NCBI RefSeq assembly: GCF_003846175.1
Contig: NZ_ML123046.1
Coordinates: 1-64,000 of the forward strand
DNA: 64,000 bases
Direction: 5' to 3'
DNA from: Streptomyces sp. ADI95-17
GTDB lineage: Bacteria; Actinomycetota; Actinomycetes; Streptomycetales; Streptomycetaceae
Positions 1-9,704 of this stretch are shown here, piece by piece. The position numbers were made by a program, and so were the translations under genes. Within the stretch, counting starts at the first letter, position 1, and each line of letters starts with the position of its first letter. The notes beneath the pieces were generated by a model, which was not told the DNA's origin, searched no databases, and worked only from the letters and a program-made list of their open reading frames with translations.

Positions 1-981
1 GACGACAGCCGTGGCGGCGGCTCCGGCGGTGGCTTCCGTCGGGACGACAGCCGTGGTGGGGGATACCGCGGGCAGCGGGACGACCGTGGGGGCCGGGGCG
101 GCTACCGCGGGCGCGACGACCGTGGTGGGTACGAGCGCCGGGACGACCGGGACCGTGAGCCGATCAAGCGGCTTCCGATTCCCGAGGACGTCACCGGTGA
201 CGAGATCGACAAGGATGTGCGGCAGGAGCTGATGAGCCTGCCGAAGACCCTGGCCGAGGACGTCGCGCGCAACCTCGTCATGGTGGCCCGGCTGATCGAC
301 GAGGACCCGGAGCAGGCGTACGCGTATTCGCGGATCGCTCTGCGGCTGGCCTCGCGGGTGGCCGCGGTGCGTGAGGCGGCCGGGTTCGCCGCGTACGCCA
401 CGCAGAAGTACTCGGAGGCGCTGGCGGAGTTCCGGGCCGCCAAGCGGATGACCGGGTCCGTGGAGCTGTGGCCCGTCATGGCCGACTGCGAGCGTGGACT
501 CGGGCGGCCCGAGCGGGCGATGGCCATGGCCGGCGAGCCCGAGGTGCAGAAGCTCGACAAGGCCGGACAGGTCGAGATGCGCCTGGTGGCTGCCGGGGCC
601 CGCAGGGACATGGGGCAGCTCGACGCGGCCATCGTCACTCTGCAGAGCTCCGAGCTCGCCTCGAACGCCGTGCACCCGTGGACGGCCCGGCTGCGCTACG
701 CGTACGCCGACGCGCTGCTGGCGGCCGGGCGCGAGGACGAGGCGCGTGAGTGGTTCGGGAAGGCCCTGGAGGCCGACAAGGACGGCTCCACCGACGCGTC
801 CGACCGGCTCGCCGAGATGGACGGCGTCGAGTTCGTCGATGCCCTCGACGAGGATGAGGACGAGGACCGGGCCGCGATCGACACCGACGTGGCCTCCGAG
901 TCCGCTGCCACCGCGAAGGGCGGAGACAGCGACGACGATGACGGTGACGACGATGACGAGGACCGTCCGTCGGAGGCGTAA
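1..981 (+). CDS. TPR-containing protein with Arg/Gly/Asp-rich N-terminal region (5' end outside window)
   Basis: The reading frame is open from the first base, so the start lies upstream; 326 residues are visible. The first ~45 residues are low-complexity and repeat RDD, RGG and GGY units, like an RGG-type nucleic-acid-binding tail. The rest is Ala-rich and helical, with TPR-like pairs of helices (for example the stretch around YAYSRIALRLASRVAAVREA). It ends in an acidic run of Asp and Glu. Proteins of this design are conserved in Streptomyces next to the HAD and DUF1015 genes, but I know of no assigned function. RNA or ribosome association is an inference from the RGG-like tail only. A strong terminator follows at once, so this is the last gene of its unit. 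Confidence 0.8.
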   Translation, partial: DDSRGGGSGGGFRRDDSRGGGYRGQRDDRGGRGGYRGRDDRGGYERRDDRDREPIKRLPIPEDVTGDEIDKDVRQELMSLPKTLAEDVARNLVMVARLIDEDPEQAYAYSRIALRLASRVAAVREAAGFAAYATQKYSEALAEFRAAKRMTGSVELWPVMADCERGLGRPERAMAMAGEPEVQKLDKAGQVEMRLVAAGARRDMGQLDAAIVTLQSSELASNAVHPWTARLRYAYADALLAAGREDEAREWFGKALEADKDGSTDASDRLAEMDGVEFVDALDEDEDEDRAAIDTDVASESAATAKGGDSDDDDGDDDDEDRPSEA

Positions 982-992
982 AGCATGAGAGA

Positions 993-1025
993 GGGCGGCA
1001 CCCCGTGGGGGTGCCGCCCTTTTTT
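993..1025. terminator. Intrinsic terminator after the TPR gene
   Basis: A perfect 12-bp stem (GGGCGGCACCCC paired with GGGGTGCCGCCC) with a GTG loop is followed by six T residues. It sits 11 bp after the stop codon, between convergent genes, and so ends the TPR-gene transcript. Confidence 0.9.
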
Positions 1026-1036
1026 GTTGCTGTGGG

Positions 1037-2314
1037 TCAGTCGAGGTCGAGGCTCCGCAGGACCAGGCCGGTGGCCGGCTTGGGGCCGAAGGAGGTCGAC
1101 TTGCGGGGCATGGTGACTCCCTGCCGGGCGAGATCCCGGACGACCTCCTCGCGTACCGGATGCATCAGGACCGCCGTCGCGCCGTGACGTTCGGCCTGTT
1201 CCACGGCGGCTGCGGTGTCGTGGATGTACGCGATGTGCTCCGGGGCGTCGGGAATCCGCCAGATGTGGTCGAGCAGGACCGAGTGCAGGACCGTCGCGTC
1301 GAGGGCCTGCCAGGCGGCCGGCCGGTCGGCGCGAATCGTGCGGGACAGCAGAGCGGGGTCGGGACGGTCGACGAGATGGAAACCACCGTCGCCCGCCAGC
1401 AGGAACGCGTTGCCTTCGGCGGCCGCCTCGGCGAGCGCGTCCAGCGCCATGGGGAGCGGCACGTCCAGGTCGCGGATGCGGAACAGGTCGTCCAGCGCGG
1501 CGAGGGCGTCGGCGACCGGGAGGCGGTGCAGCAGCCGGTGTATCGCCCGGACCCGGAGCGGGTAGCGGGCCGTGTCGACCAGGAGGACCAGGCCGAAGTC
1601 CCAGGGGCCGGGGGCGGTGTGCTCCTGCTGGAGGCGCAGATAGGTGGCCCAGCGGTGGTGGCCGTCGGCGATCAGGGCCTGGTGGCGGGCGAGATCCGTC
1701 TCGATCTCGGCCCGGTCGGCCGGGTCGGTGACCGCCCAGAGCCGGTGGTGGTAGCCGTCCTCGGTCGTGGTGGCGAGTAGCGGTGGGCGGTCCGTGGTCC
1801 GCTCGATGACGGCGGTCGCTCCCGGGCCGTCGTCGTCGCTGCGGTAGGTGAGCAGCAGCGGTTCGAGATGGGCGGCGGTGGTGCGCATCAGATCGGCCCG
1901 GTCCTCGACGACATGGGCCATCACGTCCTCGTGCGGCAGCACGATGCCGTCGGCGGGGGCGGACAGCGCCAGCGCCCCGACCACGCCGCGTTGCAGGATC
2001 TCGGCGTTGCGCTGCTCGTAGACGTACAGCGAGGGCTCGCTGTCCGGTGCGAGGACGCCCTCGGACAGCCAGTGCTTCAGGGTCTGTGCCGCCTGCTGGT
2101 GGCGGGCCGGCGCCGTGTCCGCCTGCGGCAGGATCAGCCGGACGATGTTGTACGGGTCCGCCGACTCCAGGTGGTGCAGACCGTCGGGGCGCACGACGAC
2201 GTCGTACGGCGGCGAAGTCACCGCGGCGAGACTGCTGACCCGCTCGGGGACGTAGCGCAGCCCGCGGAACGGAATCAGACGCAGTCCCTGGCCGGCCGGA
2301 CCTGATGTGTTCAT
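1037..2314 (-). CDS. DUF1015 family protein
   Basis: 425 residues starting at an ATG (protein begins MNTSGPAGQGLRLIPFRGLR). The family hallmarks are visible: the N-terminal SPPYDVV segment, the DPYNIVRLILP segment, and a central ADGHHRWATY motif with conserved His residues. The C-terminal part holds a FGPKPATGL segment. The family is sometimes called a putative SerB-cotranscribed protein; its reaction is not established. It is divergent from the HAD phosphatase with 72 bp between start codons, an arrangement that recurs in Streptomyces and hints at a shared role. The frame stays open upstream of the chosen start, but it would overlap the HAD gene there and is therefore rejected. Confidence 0.85.
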   Translation of the reverse strand: MNTSGPAGQGLRLIPFRGLRYVPERVSSLAAVTSPPYDVVVRPDGLHHLESADPYNIVRLILPQADTAPARHQQAAQTLKHWLSEGVLAPDSEPSLYVYEQRNAEILQRGVVGALALSAPADGIVLPHEDVMAHVVEDRADLMRTTAAHLEPLLLTYRSDDDGPGATAVIERTTDRPPLLATTTEDGYHHRLWAVTDPADRAEIETDLARHQALIADGHHRWATYLRLQQEHTAPGPWDFGLVLLVDTARYPLRVRAIHRLLHRLPVADALAALDDLFRIRDLDVPLPMALDALAEAAAEGNAFLLAGDGGFHLVDRPDPALLSRTIRADRPAAWQALDATVLHSVLLDHIWRIPDAPEHIAYIHDTAAAVEQAERHGATAVLMHPVREEVVRDLARQGVTMPRKSTSFGPKPATGLVLRSLDLD

Positions 2315-2386
2315 TTCTGCATCGTATGTGCGCGGCCGGGATGCGCGATGATCGGAACGGAAAGCATGGGACGAGGAGCGCAAAGA

Positions 2387-3415
2387 ATGAGTCAGGCGAG
2401 CAGGACCAGGCCAAGCGGCAGCAGCACCGCGTTGAACGAGGCGTACGACACGGCGCTGCTCGATCTCGACGGGGTGGTGTACGCGGGCGGTCACGCGATC
2501 GTGCACGCCGTCGACTCGCTGGGGGAGGCGCGGGACGGCGGGATGCACCTGGCGTACGTGACCAACAACGCCCTGCGGACGCCGGCCGCGGTGGCCGCCC
2601 ACCTGACCGAACTCGGCGTACCCGCGGAGCCCGCCGATGTGATCACCTCGGCGCAGGCGGTGGCCCGGCTGATGGCCGATCAGCTGCCTGCCGGGGCGCG
2701 GGTGCTGGTGGTGGGCGGTGAGGGGCTGCGGGTCGCGCTCCGGGAGCGCGGTCTGGTGCCGGTGGAGTCGGCGGACGACGAGCCGGTCGCGGTGGCGCAG
2801 GGGTACGGCGGCCCCGACATGGCCTGGGGGCGGTTCGCCGAGGCCGCGTACGCGATCGCGCGCGGGGTGCCGTGGTTCGCGTCCAACACGGATCTGACGA
2901 TTCCGAGCGCCCGGGGCATCGCACCGGGCAACGGCGCGGCGGTGGAGGTCGTACGGATCGCTACCGGGGCCGAGCCGCAGGTGGCCGGAAAGCCGCTGCC
3001 GCCGATGCACCGGGAGACGGTGCTGCGGACCGGAGCCGAGCGCCCGCTGGTGGTCGGTGACCGGCTGGACACGGACATCGAGGGCGCGTTCAACGGCGGG
3101 GTGGACTCCCTGCTGGTGCTGACCGGGGTGACGGACGCGGCGCAGCTGGTCGCCGCGCCGCCGGAGCACCGGCCGACGTACGTCGACGCGGATCTGCGGG
3201 GGCTGCTGACCGGGCAGCCCGAGGTGGCGGAGAGCGGCGAGGGCTTCCGGTGCGGGGGCTGGACGGCCTCGGTGCGCGGGGACGAGCTGGTGCTGGCGGG
3301 GGACGGCGACGTACTCGACGGGCTGCGGGCGCTCTGCGGGGCGGCGTGGACGTACGCGGGGGACGGTTCGTGCGGGCTGGACGCGGGCAAGGCGGTCGCC
3401 AGGCTGGGGCTGTGA
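2387..3415 (+). CDS. HAD-IIA family hydrolase (NagD-like phosphatase)
   Basis: 342 residues. HAD motif I is LLDLDGVVY near residue 21, with the nucleophile and acid Asp residues of the family. Motif II is the Thr in YVTNNALRTP, which is typical of the IIA (NagD/AraL) subclass. Motif III is the Lys in AGKPLPPM and motif IV is GDRLDTDIEGA. It probably removes phosphate from small metabolites in the cytosol; the substrate cannot be read from the sequence. The ATG at 2387 is preferred because GAGGAG lies about 8 bp upstream; a more distal ATG at 2348 lacks such a site. Confidence 0.88.
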   Translation: MSQASRTRPSGSSTALNEAYDTALLDLDGVVYAGGHAIVHAVDSLGEARDGGMHLAYVTNNALRTPAAVAAHLTELGVPAEPADVITSAQAVARLMADQLPAGARVLVVGGEGLRVALRERGLVPVESADDEPVAVAQGYGGPDMAWGRFAEAAYAIARGVPWFASNTDLTIPSARGIAPGNGAAVEVVRIATGAEPQVAGKPLPPMHRETVLRTGAERPLVVGDRLDTDIEGAFNGGVDSLLVLTGVTDAAQLVAAPPEHRPTYVDADLRGLLTGQPEVAESGEGFRCGGWTASVRGDELVLAGDGDVLDGLRALCGAAWTYAGDGSCGLDAGKAVARLGL

Positions 3416-3418
3416 CGC

Positions 3419-3490
3419 GGGGCTCCCGGCGAATCAGGGGCTCCCGGCGAAATCGAGGGCTCCGGCAAGAACGGGGGCTCCCGACGACAC
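3419..3490. repeat. Imperfect short tandem repeat, four units
   Basis: Four 16-20 bp units share the core GGGGCTCCCGGCGAA, the last two more diverged (3419-3436, 3437-3456, 3457-3472, 3473-3490). They lie between the HAD stop and the iron box. No function is evident. Confidence 0.6.
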
Positions 3491-3499
3491 CGACGTAGA

Positions 3500-3518
3500 G
3501 GAGGGTAGGCTTACCTAA
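3500..3518. promoter_or_regulatory. Iron box (DmdR/IdeR-type operator)
   Basis: GGAGGGTAGGCTTACCTAA matches 15 of 19 positions of the actinobacterial iron box TTAGGTTAGGCTCACCTAA by eye. It lies 63 bp before the start of an iron-siderophore type ABC ATPase. This is the position expected for Fe(II)-dependent repression by a DtxR-family regulator. The regulator is not in the window. Confidence 0.72.
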
Positions 3519-3581
3519 CTTGCCCCTGTTCGGTGTGTCGTCGTCCCGCACCCGATCACCTCCGGCTCCGGGAGTACGACC

Positions 3582-4412
3582 ATGCAGCGCCTCACCGCGG
3601 ACTCGGTGACCCTCGGCTACGACCGGCGGGTCATCGCGGAGAATCTCTCGGTCGAGATTCCCGACAACTCGTTCACGGTGATCGTCGGCCCCAACGCCTG
3701 TGGCAAGTCGACCCTGTTGCGCGCGCTCTCGCGGATGCTGAAACCGGACAGCGGGCGGGTGCTCCTGGACGGGCAGGCGATCCACGCGATGCCCGCGAAG
3801 AAGGTCGCCAGGACGCTGGGGCTGCTGCCGCAGTCCTCCATCGCGCCGGACGGGATCACCGTCGCCGACCTCGTCGGGCGCGGCCGGTACCCGCACCAGG
3901 GGCTGCTGCGTCAGTGGTCGCCGGACGACGAACGCATTGTCGAGGAATCGATGGCGGCGACCGGAGTCGGCGAACTCGCCGATCGCTATGTCGATGAATT
4001 GTCCGGCGGTCAGCGGCAGCGTGTCTGGATCGCCATGGCGCTCGCGCAGCAGACCCCGCTGCTGCTGCTCGACGAGCCGACGACGTACCTCGACATCCAG
4101 CACCAGATAGATGTCCTCGACCTCTGTGCGGAGCTGCACGAGACGCAGGGGCGCACTCTGGTGGCCGTCCTGCACGATCTGAATCACGCCGCGCGGTACG
4201 CCACCCACCTCATCGCGATGCGGGAGGGCGAGGTGATCGCGGAGGGTGCCCCGGGCGAGGTGGTCACCGCGGAACTGGTGGAGCGGGTCTTCGGGCTGCG
4301 CTGCCAGGTCATCGACGACCCGGAGACCGGAACCCCGCTGGTGGTGCCGGCCGCACGCAGGCCGCGCCCGTCCGGCGACGGCGGCGGCCTGATCCCCGCC
4401 GCGGCGAGCTGA
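3582..4412 (+). CDS. Iron-siderophore type ABC transporter ATP-binding protein (FecE family)
   Basis: 276 residues carrying a complete ABC ATPase core: Walker A GPNACGKST (about residue 36), Q-loop LLPQSS, signature LSGGQRQR, Walker B LLLLDEPTTYLD, and H-loop VLHDLNHAARY. The TTYLD and HDLN segments are typical of FecE/FepC enzymes that drive Fe(III)-siderophore or haem import. An iron box lies directly upstream, so the gene is probably derepressed in low iron. No permease or binding protein is adjacent, so it must work with components encoded elsewhere. The ATG has no strong ribosome-binding site, but homology begins at QRLTADSVTLGY. Confidence 0.9.
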   Translation: MQRLTADSVTLGYDRRVIAENLSVEIPDNSFTVIVGPNACGKSTLLRALSRMLKPDSGRVLLDGQAIHAMPAKKVARTLGLLPQSSIAPDGITVADLVGRGRYPHQGLLRQWSPDDERIVEESMAATGVGELADRYVDELSGGQRQRVWIAMALAQQTPLLLLDEPTTYLDIQHQIDVLDLCAELHETQGRTLVAVLHDLNHAARYATHLIAMREGEVIAEGAPGEVVTAELVERVFGLRCQVIDDPETGTPLVVPAARRPRPSGDGGGLIPAAAS

Positions 4413-4415
4413 CTC

Positions 4416-4763
4416 CTACAGCAGCGACCTGAGCCTCAGCAGGTCGCGGAAGCCGGCCTCCAGGCGGACCCGGCCCGAACCCCACGCCTTGGCGAAGTTC
4501 AGCTCGCCGTCCACCATGGCCACCAGGTCGTCGCCGGTCATCGCGAGCCGGATCTCGGCCTTCTCGCGGGGCGGGCCGTCGACCGTGTCCAGGACCTGGA
4601 TCCGGCCATCTGTCAGCCGCCCGGTGAAGGTGATGCCGAGGTCCTTGATGTGGCAGCTCAGCGAGCGGTCGAGCGCGGCCGCGCCGCGCACGTCGCCGTC
4701 GGCCCCCGCGAGGTTGTCGGAAAGTCTGTCGAGTGCGCTGCGGCACTCCGCCATGGTCGCCAT
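4416..4763 (-). CDS. SCP2 sterol-binding domain-like protein
   Basis: 115 residues. The pattern ITFTGRLTDGRI, then IRLAMTGDDLVAMVDGELN and a final LRSLL, resembles the small SCP2-like fold found in Streptomyces next to tlyA. It has no signal peptide or membrane segment. It is convergent with the ABC ATPase (3 bp between stops) and divergent from the next small gene. Lipid binding is the family role; nothing here proves it. A second in-frame ATG at 4754 is an alternative start. Confidence 0.7.
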   Translation of the reverse strand: MATMAECRSALDRLSDNLAGADGDVRGAAALDRSLSCHIKDLGITFTGRLTDGRIQVLDTVDGPPREKAEIRLAMTGDDLVAMVDGELNFAKAWGSGRVRLEAGFRDLLRLRSLL

Positions 4764-4806
4764 CGTGATCGACGGTACCGCAGCCCTTCGCGGTAGCGTT
4801 TCCCGC

Positions 4807-5124
4807 ATGAGCGACTCGATGCCGGAACCGGCGACGGCAGCCGGAACAGTGCCCGGGAACGGGGCGGAGGACCCGGCCGCCGTGGCCCCGCTCGACCCCG
4901 CCGCGCCCGCGCCCCTCGGCGTCGTACGCACCCCCACGGGCAACGCCGGGGTGGACGCCGGGCTGGAGCGTCTCGCCGACGCGGACCACCTCCCGGCGGA
5001 CGGACACATCGAGGTGTACGAGGATGTACACCGTGGGCTGCGCGAAACGCTGACCGCGCTGGACGCCGGGCCCGCACCCGCACCGGTACCCGCACCGATG
5101 CCCTCGTACGACAACAGGAGCTGA
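4807..5124 (+). CDS. Hypothetical protein conserved upstream of tlyA
   Basis: 105 residues, Pro/Ala-rich at both ends, with a conserved middle containing VDAGLERLADADHLP and HIEVYEDVHRGLRETL. No catalytic motif, signal peptide or membrane helix is seen. The stop is 7 bp before the tlyA start, so the two genes are very likely co-transcribed. I do not recognise a function. Confidence 0.65.
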   Translation: MSDSMPEPATAAGTVPGNGAEDPAAVAPLDPAAPAPLGVVRTPTGNAGVDAGLERLADADHLPADGHIEVYEDVHRGLRETLTALDAGPAPAPVPAPMPSYDNRS

Positions 5125-5131
5125 ACCGAAC

Positions 5132-5943
<812 letters not shown>

Positions 5944-5947
<4 letters not shown>

Positions 5948-6849
5948 CGACGAATGCGGCACGAACTGTCTTTCTTCTGGCACACACCGGCCGTCCGGCC
6001 GCGATCCGCAGTGCCGAACTGGTCGTACAGGGGCTGCTGCGTAGCGGCCTGGGCGTGCGGGTGCTGGCCACCGAGGCGGCCGATCTGCCGCTGCCGCCGT
6101 CCGTGGAGACGGTCACGGACACCACGCCCAAGGCTGTGGACGGCTGTGAACTGCTGATCGTGCTGGGCGGGGACGGCACGCTGCTGCGCGGCGCGGAGTT
6201 CTCCCGCGCCTCCGGGGTGCCGATGCTCGGCGTCAACCTCGGCCGGGTCGGCTTCCTCGCCGAGGCCGAGCGGGACGATCTGGACAAGGTCGTCGACCGG
6301 GTCGTCACCCGGGCCTACCAGGTCGAGGAGCGCATGACCCTCGACGTACTGGTGCACAGCAACGGCGACATCGTGCACACCGACTGGGCGCTGAACGAAG
6401 CGGCCGTGCAGAAGGTGTCGCCCGAGCGGATGCTGGAGGTCGTGCTGGAGATCGACGGCCGCCCCGTGACCGGGTTCGGCTGCGACGGGATCGTCTGCGC
6501 GACCCCGACCGGATCGACCGCCTACGCCTTCTCGGCGGGCGGTCCCGTCGTCTGGCCCGAGGTCGAGGCGCTGCTGATGGTGCCGATCAGCGCCCACGCG
6601 CTGTTCGCCAAGCCGCTGGTGACCTCCCCGACGTCCGTGCTCGCCGTCGAGGTCCAGCAGCACACCCCGCACGGGGTGCTGTGGTGCGACGGCCGCAGGA
6701 CCGTGGAACTGCCCGCCGGCGCCCGGGTCGAGGTGCGGCGCGGTGCGGTGCCGGTACGGCTGGCGCGGCTGCACCACGCCTCGTTCACCGACCGGCTGGT
6801 CGCCAAATTCGCCCTGCCGGTCTCGGGGTGGCGGGGCGCCCCGCACTGA
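5944..6849 (+). CDS. nadK: NAD kinase
   Basis: 301 residues. The GGDGTLLRGAEF motif (about residue 76) and the CATPTGSTAYAFSAGGP motif are the ATP/NAD-binding and catalytic signatures of NAD kinase, which makes NADP(H) from NAD(H). It starts at a TTG that overlaps the tlyA stop by 4 bp (TTGA), which implies translational coupling. In Mycobacterium and Streptomyces the order tlyA-nadK-recN is conserved. Confidence 0.93.
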
Positions 6850-6963
6850 CCGTCGGACATTCCCCCGGAGGTGTTGCGAATGGATCGTGAATACACGGGA
6901 GAGTGAGCCCCGGGAGGCGGGGTCCGTCGCACATCGGCGCCCGGACCTCGTAAGGTCGTGTCC

Positions 6964-8703
6964 GTGTTGGAGGAGATGCGGATACGGTCGCTCGGAGTCA
7001 TCGACGACGCGGTGGTGGAGCTGTCACCCGGTTTCACCGCGGTGACGGGTGAGACCGGCGCGGGCAAGACCATGGTCGTCACCAGCCTCGGGCTGCTGCT
7101 CGGCGGGCGTGCCGACCCCGCCCTGGTACGGATCGGGGCCAAGGCCGCCGTCGTCGAGGGGCGGATCACGGTGTCCGGCGGCGACACCGTCGCCCTGCGG
7201 GCCGAGGAGGCCGGGGCCGAGATCGAGGACGGTGCGCTGCTGATCAGCCGTACCGTCTCCGCCGAGGGGCGCTCCCGGGCGCATCTGGGCGGCCGGTCGG
7301 TGCCGGTCGGGGTGCTCGCCGAACTCGCCGACGAACTCGTCGCCGTGCACGGCCAGACCGACCAGCAGGGGCTGCTCAAGCCCGCCCGGCAGCGGCAGGC
7401 GCTCGACCGCTACGCGGGCGACGGCGTCGCCGGGCCGCACGCGAAGTACGCGGCGGCCTACCGGCGGCTGCGGGCCGTCGTCACGGAGCTCGACGAGCTG
7501 ACCACACGGGCCCGGGAACGAGCCCAGGAAGCCGATCTGCTGCGCTTCGGGCTGGGCGAGATCGCCGCCGTCGAACCGCTGGCCGGTGAGGACGCCGACC
7601 TCGCCGCCGAGGCCGAACGGCTCGGCCACGCCGAAGCGCTCTCCTCCGCCGCGGCTCTCGCGCACACCGCGCTCGCGGGCAATCCGGAGGACCCGGAGGG
7701 CGTCGATGCCACGACCGTGGTCGCGGCCGCCGGACGGTCCCTGGACGCCGTGCGCGCCCACGATCCGGCACTGGCGGCGCTCGCCGACCGGATCGGCGAG
7801 ATCTCGATCCTGCTCTCCGACGTGGCGGGCGAACTGGCCGGGTACGCCGACCAGTTGGACGCCGATCCGCTGCGGCTCGCCGCGGTGGAGGAGCGCCGCG
7901 CCGCGCTCACCGCGCTCACCCGGAAGTACGGCGAGGACATCGGCGCCGTGCTCGCCTGGTCCCAGGAGGGCGCCGCCCGGCTCACCGAGCTGGAGGGCGA
8001 CGACGACCGGATCGGCGAGCTGACCGCCGAACGCGACGCGCTGCGGGACGAACTCTCCGGCCTCGGGCAGGCGTTGACCGACGCGCGCAACCGGGCGGCC
8101 GCGCTCTTCGCCGAGGCGGTGACCGCGGAGCTGGCCTCGCTGGCCATGCCGCACGCCCGGGTCTCCTTCGACATCCGGCAGACCGAGGCGGCCGACGAGG
8201 CGTCCGGCATCGAGATCGACGGGCGGAGCGTGCTCTACGGGCCGTCCGGCGCCGACGAGGTCGAGCTGCTGCTGGCCCCGCACCCCGGTGCCCAGCCCCG
8301 GCCGATCGCCAAGGGGGCGTCGGGCGGTGAGCTGTCGCGGGTGATGCTTGCCGTCGAGGTGGTCTTCGCGGGCGCCGACCCCGTACCCACGTACCTGTTC
8401 GACGAGGTCGACGCGGGAGTCGGCGGCAAGGCCGCGGTCGAGGTCGGACGGCGGCTCGCCAAGCTCGCCAGGTCCGCCCAGGTCGTCGTCGTCACACACC
8501 TGCCGCAGGTGGCGGCCTTCGCGGACCGGCAGTTGCTGGTCGAGAAGACCGTCGACGGATCGGTGACCAGCAGCGGGGTCACGGTCCTGGAGGGCGAGGA
8601 CCGGGTGCGGGAGCTGTCCCGGATGCTCGCCGGCCAGGAGGACTCCCAGACCGCACGGGCCCACGCGGAGGAGCTGCTGGCCGCGGCCCGGGCCGACGGG
8701 TAG
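6964..8703 (+). CDS. recN: DNA repair protein RecN
   Basis: 579 residues. The SMC-like ATPase has Walker A GETGAGKT near residue 34, the signature KGASGGELSRVMLA and Walker B TYLFDEVDAGVGG, separated by a long Ala/Glu/Leu-rich region that should form the coiled coil. RecN acts in recombinational repair of double-strand breaks. The GTG at 6964 (MLEEMRIRSLG) is chosen because AAGG lies 8 bp upstream; a GTG at 6958 and an ATG at 6976 are also in frame. It follows nadK by 114 bp. Confidence 0.93.
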   Translation: MLEEMRIRSLGVIDDAVVELSPGFTAVTGETGAGKTMVVTSLGLLLGGRADPALVRIGAKAAVVEGRITVSGGDTVALRAEEAGAEIEDGALLISRTVSAEGRSRAHLGGRSVPVGVLAELADELVAVHGQTDQQGLLKPARQRQALDRYAGDGVAGPHAKYAAAYRRLRAVVTELDELTTRARERAQEADLLRFGLGEIAAVEPLAGEDADLAAEAERLGHAEALSSAAALAHTALAGNPEDPEGVDATTVVAAAGRSLDAVRAHDPALAALADRIGEISILLSDVAGELAGYADQLDADPLRLAAVEERRAALTALTRKYGEDIGAVLAWSQEGAARLTELEGDDDRIGELTAERDALRDELSGLGQALTDARNRAAALFAEAVTAELASLAMPHARVSFDIRQTEAADEASGIEIDGRSVLYGPSGADEVELLLAPHPGAQPRPIAKGASGGELSRVMLAVEVVFAGADPVPTYLFDEVDAGVGGKAAVEVGRRLAKLARSAQVVVVTHLPQVAAFADRQLLVEKTVDGSVTSSGVTVLEGEDRVRELSRMLAGQEDSQTARAHAEELLAAARADG

Positions 8704-8816
8704 CGGCCCCGCCCGCCGGGTGGCCCCGGTGGGCCGCTGCGTAGTGTGGCGGGCATGGGAGCAGCGCTGAGCAGGGCCGTGAAGTCCGGTGCCGTGCCGC
8801 CGTCGTCGCGGGGGGT

Positions 8817-9518
8817 GTGTACCGGGCGCTGCGGGCCCGGCAGCGCCCGCACTGGCAGCGCACCAACCACGTGGGCCGGACCGTCGATCTGTACGCGGGT
8901 CCGGCCGCCGTCCTCGGTACCGCGGCCGGAGCGGCCGTCCTCCCGCTGCCGGCCCGTACCCGGTGTGCCGCCGTACTTGCCGTGCTGGCGGCCGGCGGCT
9001 GCGGTGCGTACGACGATCTTGCCGGGGCGGACGATCCGCGCCGCGGGTTCCGCGCCCACCTCGGGGCGCTGCGGGAGGGCGAGGTGACCTCCGGCGCGGT
9101 GAAGCTCCTGGGGATCGGGGCCGCCGGGATCGCGGCCGGTGCGCTGCTCAAGGAGCGGCCCGTCGACCGGGCGCTCGCCGCGGTCGTGATCGCCGGGACC
9201 GCCCATCTCGTCAACCTGACCGACGTGCGGCCCGCGGCCGCCGCCGCCACCGTCCTCGCCCTCGGGGCCCCCGGCCTGCCGGGCGGGCTTGCCGCCGCAC
9301 CGGTGGGTGCCGTGGCCGCGCTCGCCGCCGACGACTTGGGGGAGCGGACCATGCTCGGGGACACCGGGGCCCATGCCCTGGGGGCCGGCCTCGGGGTCGC
9401 GATCGTCGCGGGCCGCGGCCGGGCCGGACTCGCCGCGCATGCCGCGGGGCTGGTCGCCGCGGCGGTGTACGGGGACCGGATCGGCCGCCGGATCGCCCGG
9501 ACGCCGGCGGACCGCTGA
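8817..9518 (+). CDS. MraY/WecA-like (PNPT superfamily) membrane protein, N-terminus frameshifted
   Basis: 233 residues from a GTG. Small hydrophobic, Ala/Gly/Val-rich membrane segments alternate with PNPT-type polar motifs: YDDLAG (Asp pair), FRAHLGALREGEVTSGAVKL, NLTDVRP and LGDTGAHALGAG. Such enzymes move a sugar phosphate onto a polyprenyl phosphate, but this one is short and its substrate is unknown. A better N-terminus, MGAALSRAVKSGAVPPSSRGV from the ATG at 8755, lies in another frame. The two frames meet at GTGTGTAC (8815-8822), where one GT dinucleotide too many would explain the shift. So the gene is either frameshifted, restarted at 8817, or affected by a sequencing error. The next gene is a glycosyltransferase. 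Confidence 0.65.
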   Translation: MYRALRARQRPHWQRTNHVGRTVDLYAGPAAVLGTAAGAAVLPLPARTRCAAVLAVLAAGGCGAYDDLAGADDPRRGFRAHLGALREGEVTSGAVKLLGIGAAGIAAGALLKERPVDRALAAVVIAGTAHLVNLTDVRPAAAAATVLALGAPGLPGGLAAAPVGAVAALAADDLGERTMLGDTGAHALGAGLGVAIVAGRGRAGLAAHAAGLVAAAVYGDRIGRRIARTPADR

Positions 9519-9591
9519 CGGAGGGACCGCAGGGGCGGGCGCGGCAACGACATGCCCGTTTCTCACCCGGGCGAGTGATAGGCCGGGTCCG

Positions 9592-9617
9592 GTTGTTGCG
9601 GTGCGGGCCGCAACAAC
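9592..9617. terminator. Hairpin between the MraY-like and glycosyltransferase genes
   Basis: A perfect 10-bp stem, GTTGTTGCGG/CCGCAACAAC, with loop TGCGGG. There is no T tract, as is common in Streptomyces. It could end the recN/MraY-like transcript or act in the leader of the next gene. Confidence 0.45.
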
Positions 9618-9704
9618 GGCTCGATTGTGCCGGAACGCGCGTACGGACTGGCATCCTTGGCGGTGCCCAAACCGCCGACTCGGGAGCCCCGGGAGCCAAT
9701 CAAC

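Noticed and set aside
696..2414. Long minus-strand frame overlapping the TPR gene and the DUF1015 gene
   Set aside because: It is Arg/Pro-rich and covers two better genes; long antisense frames are expected at this GC content.
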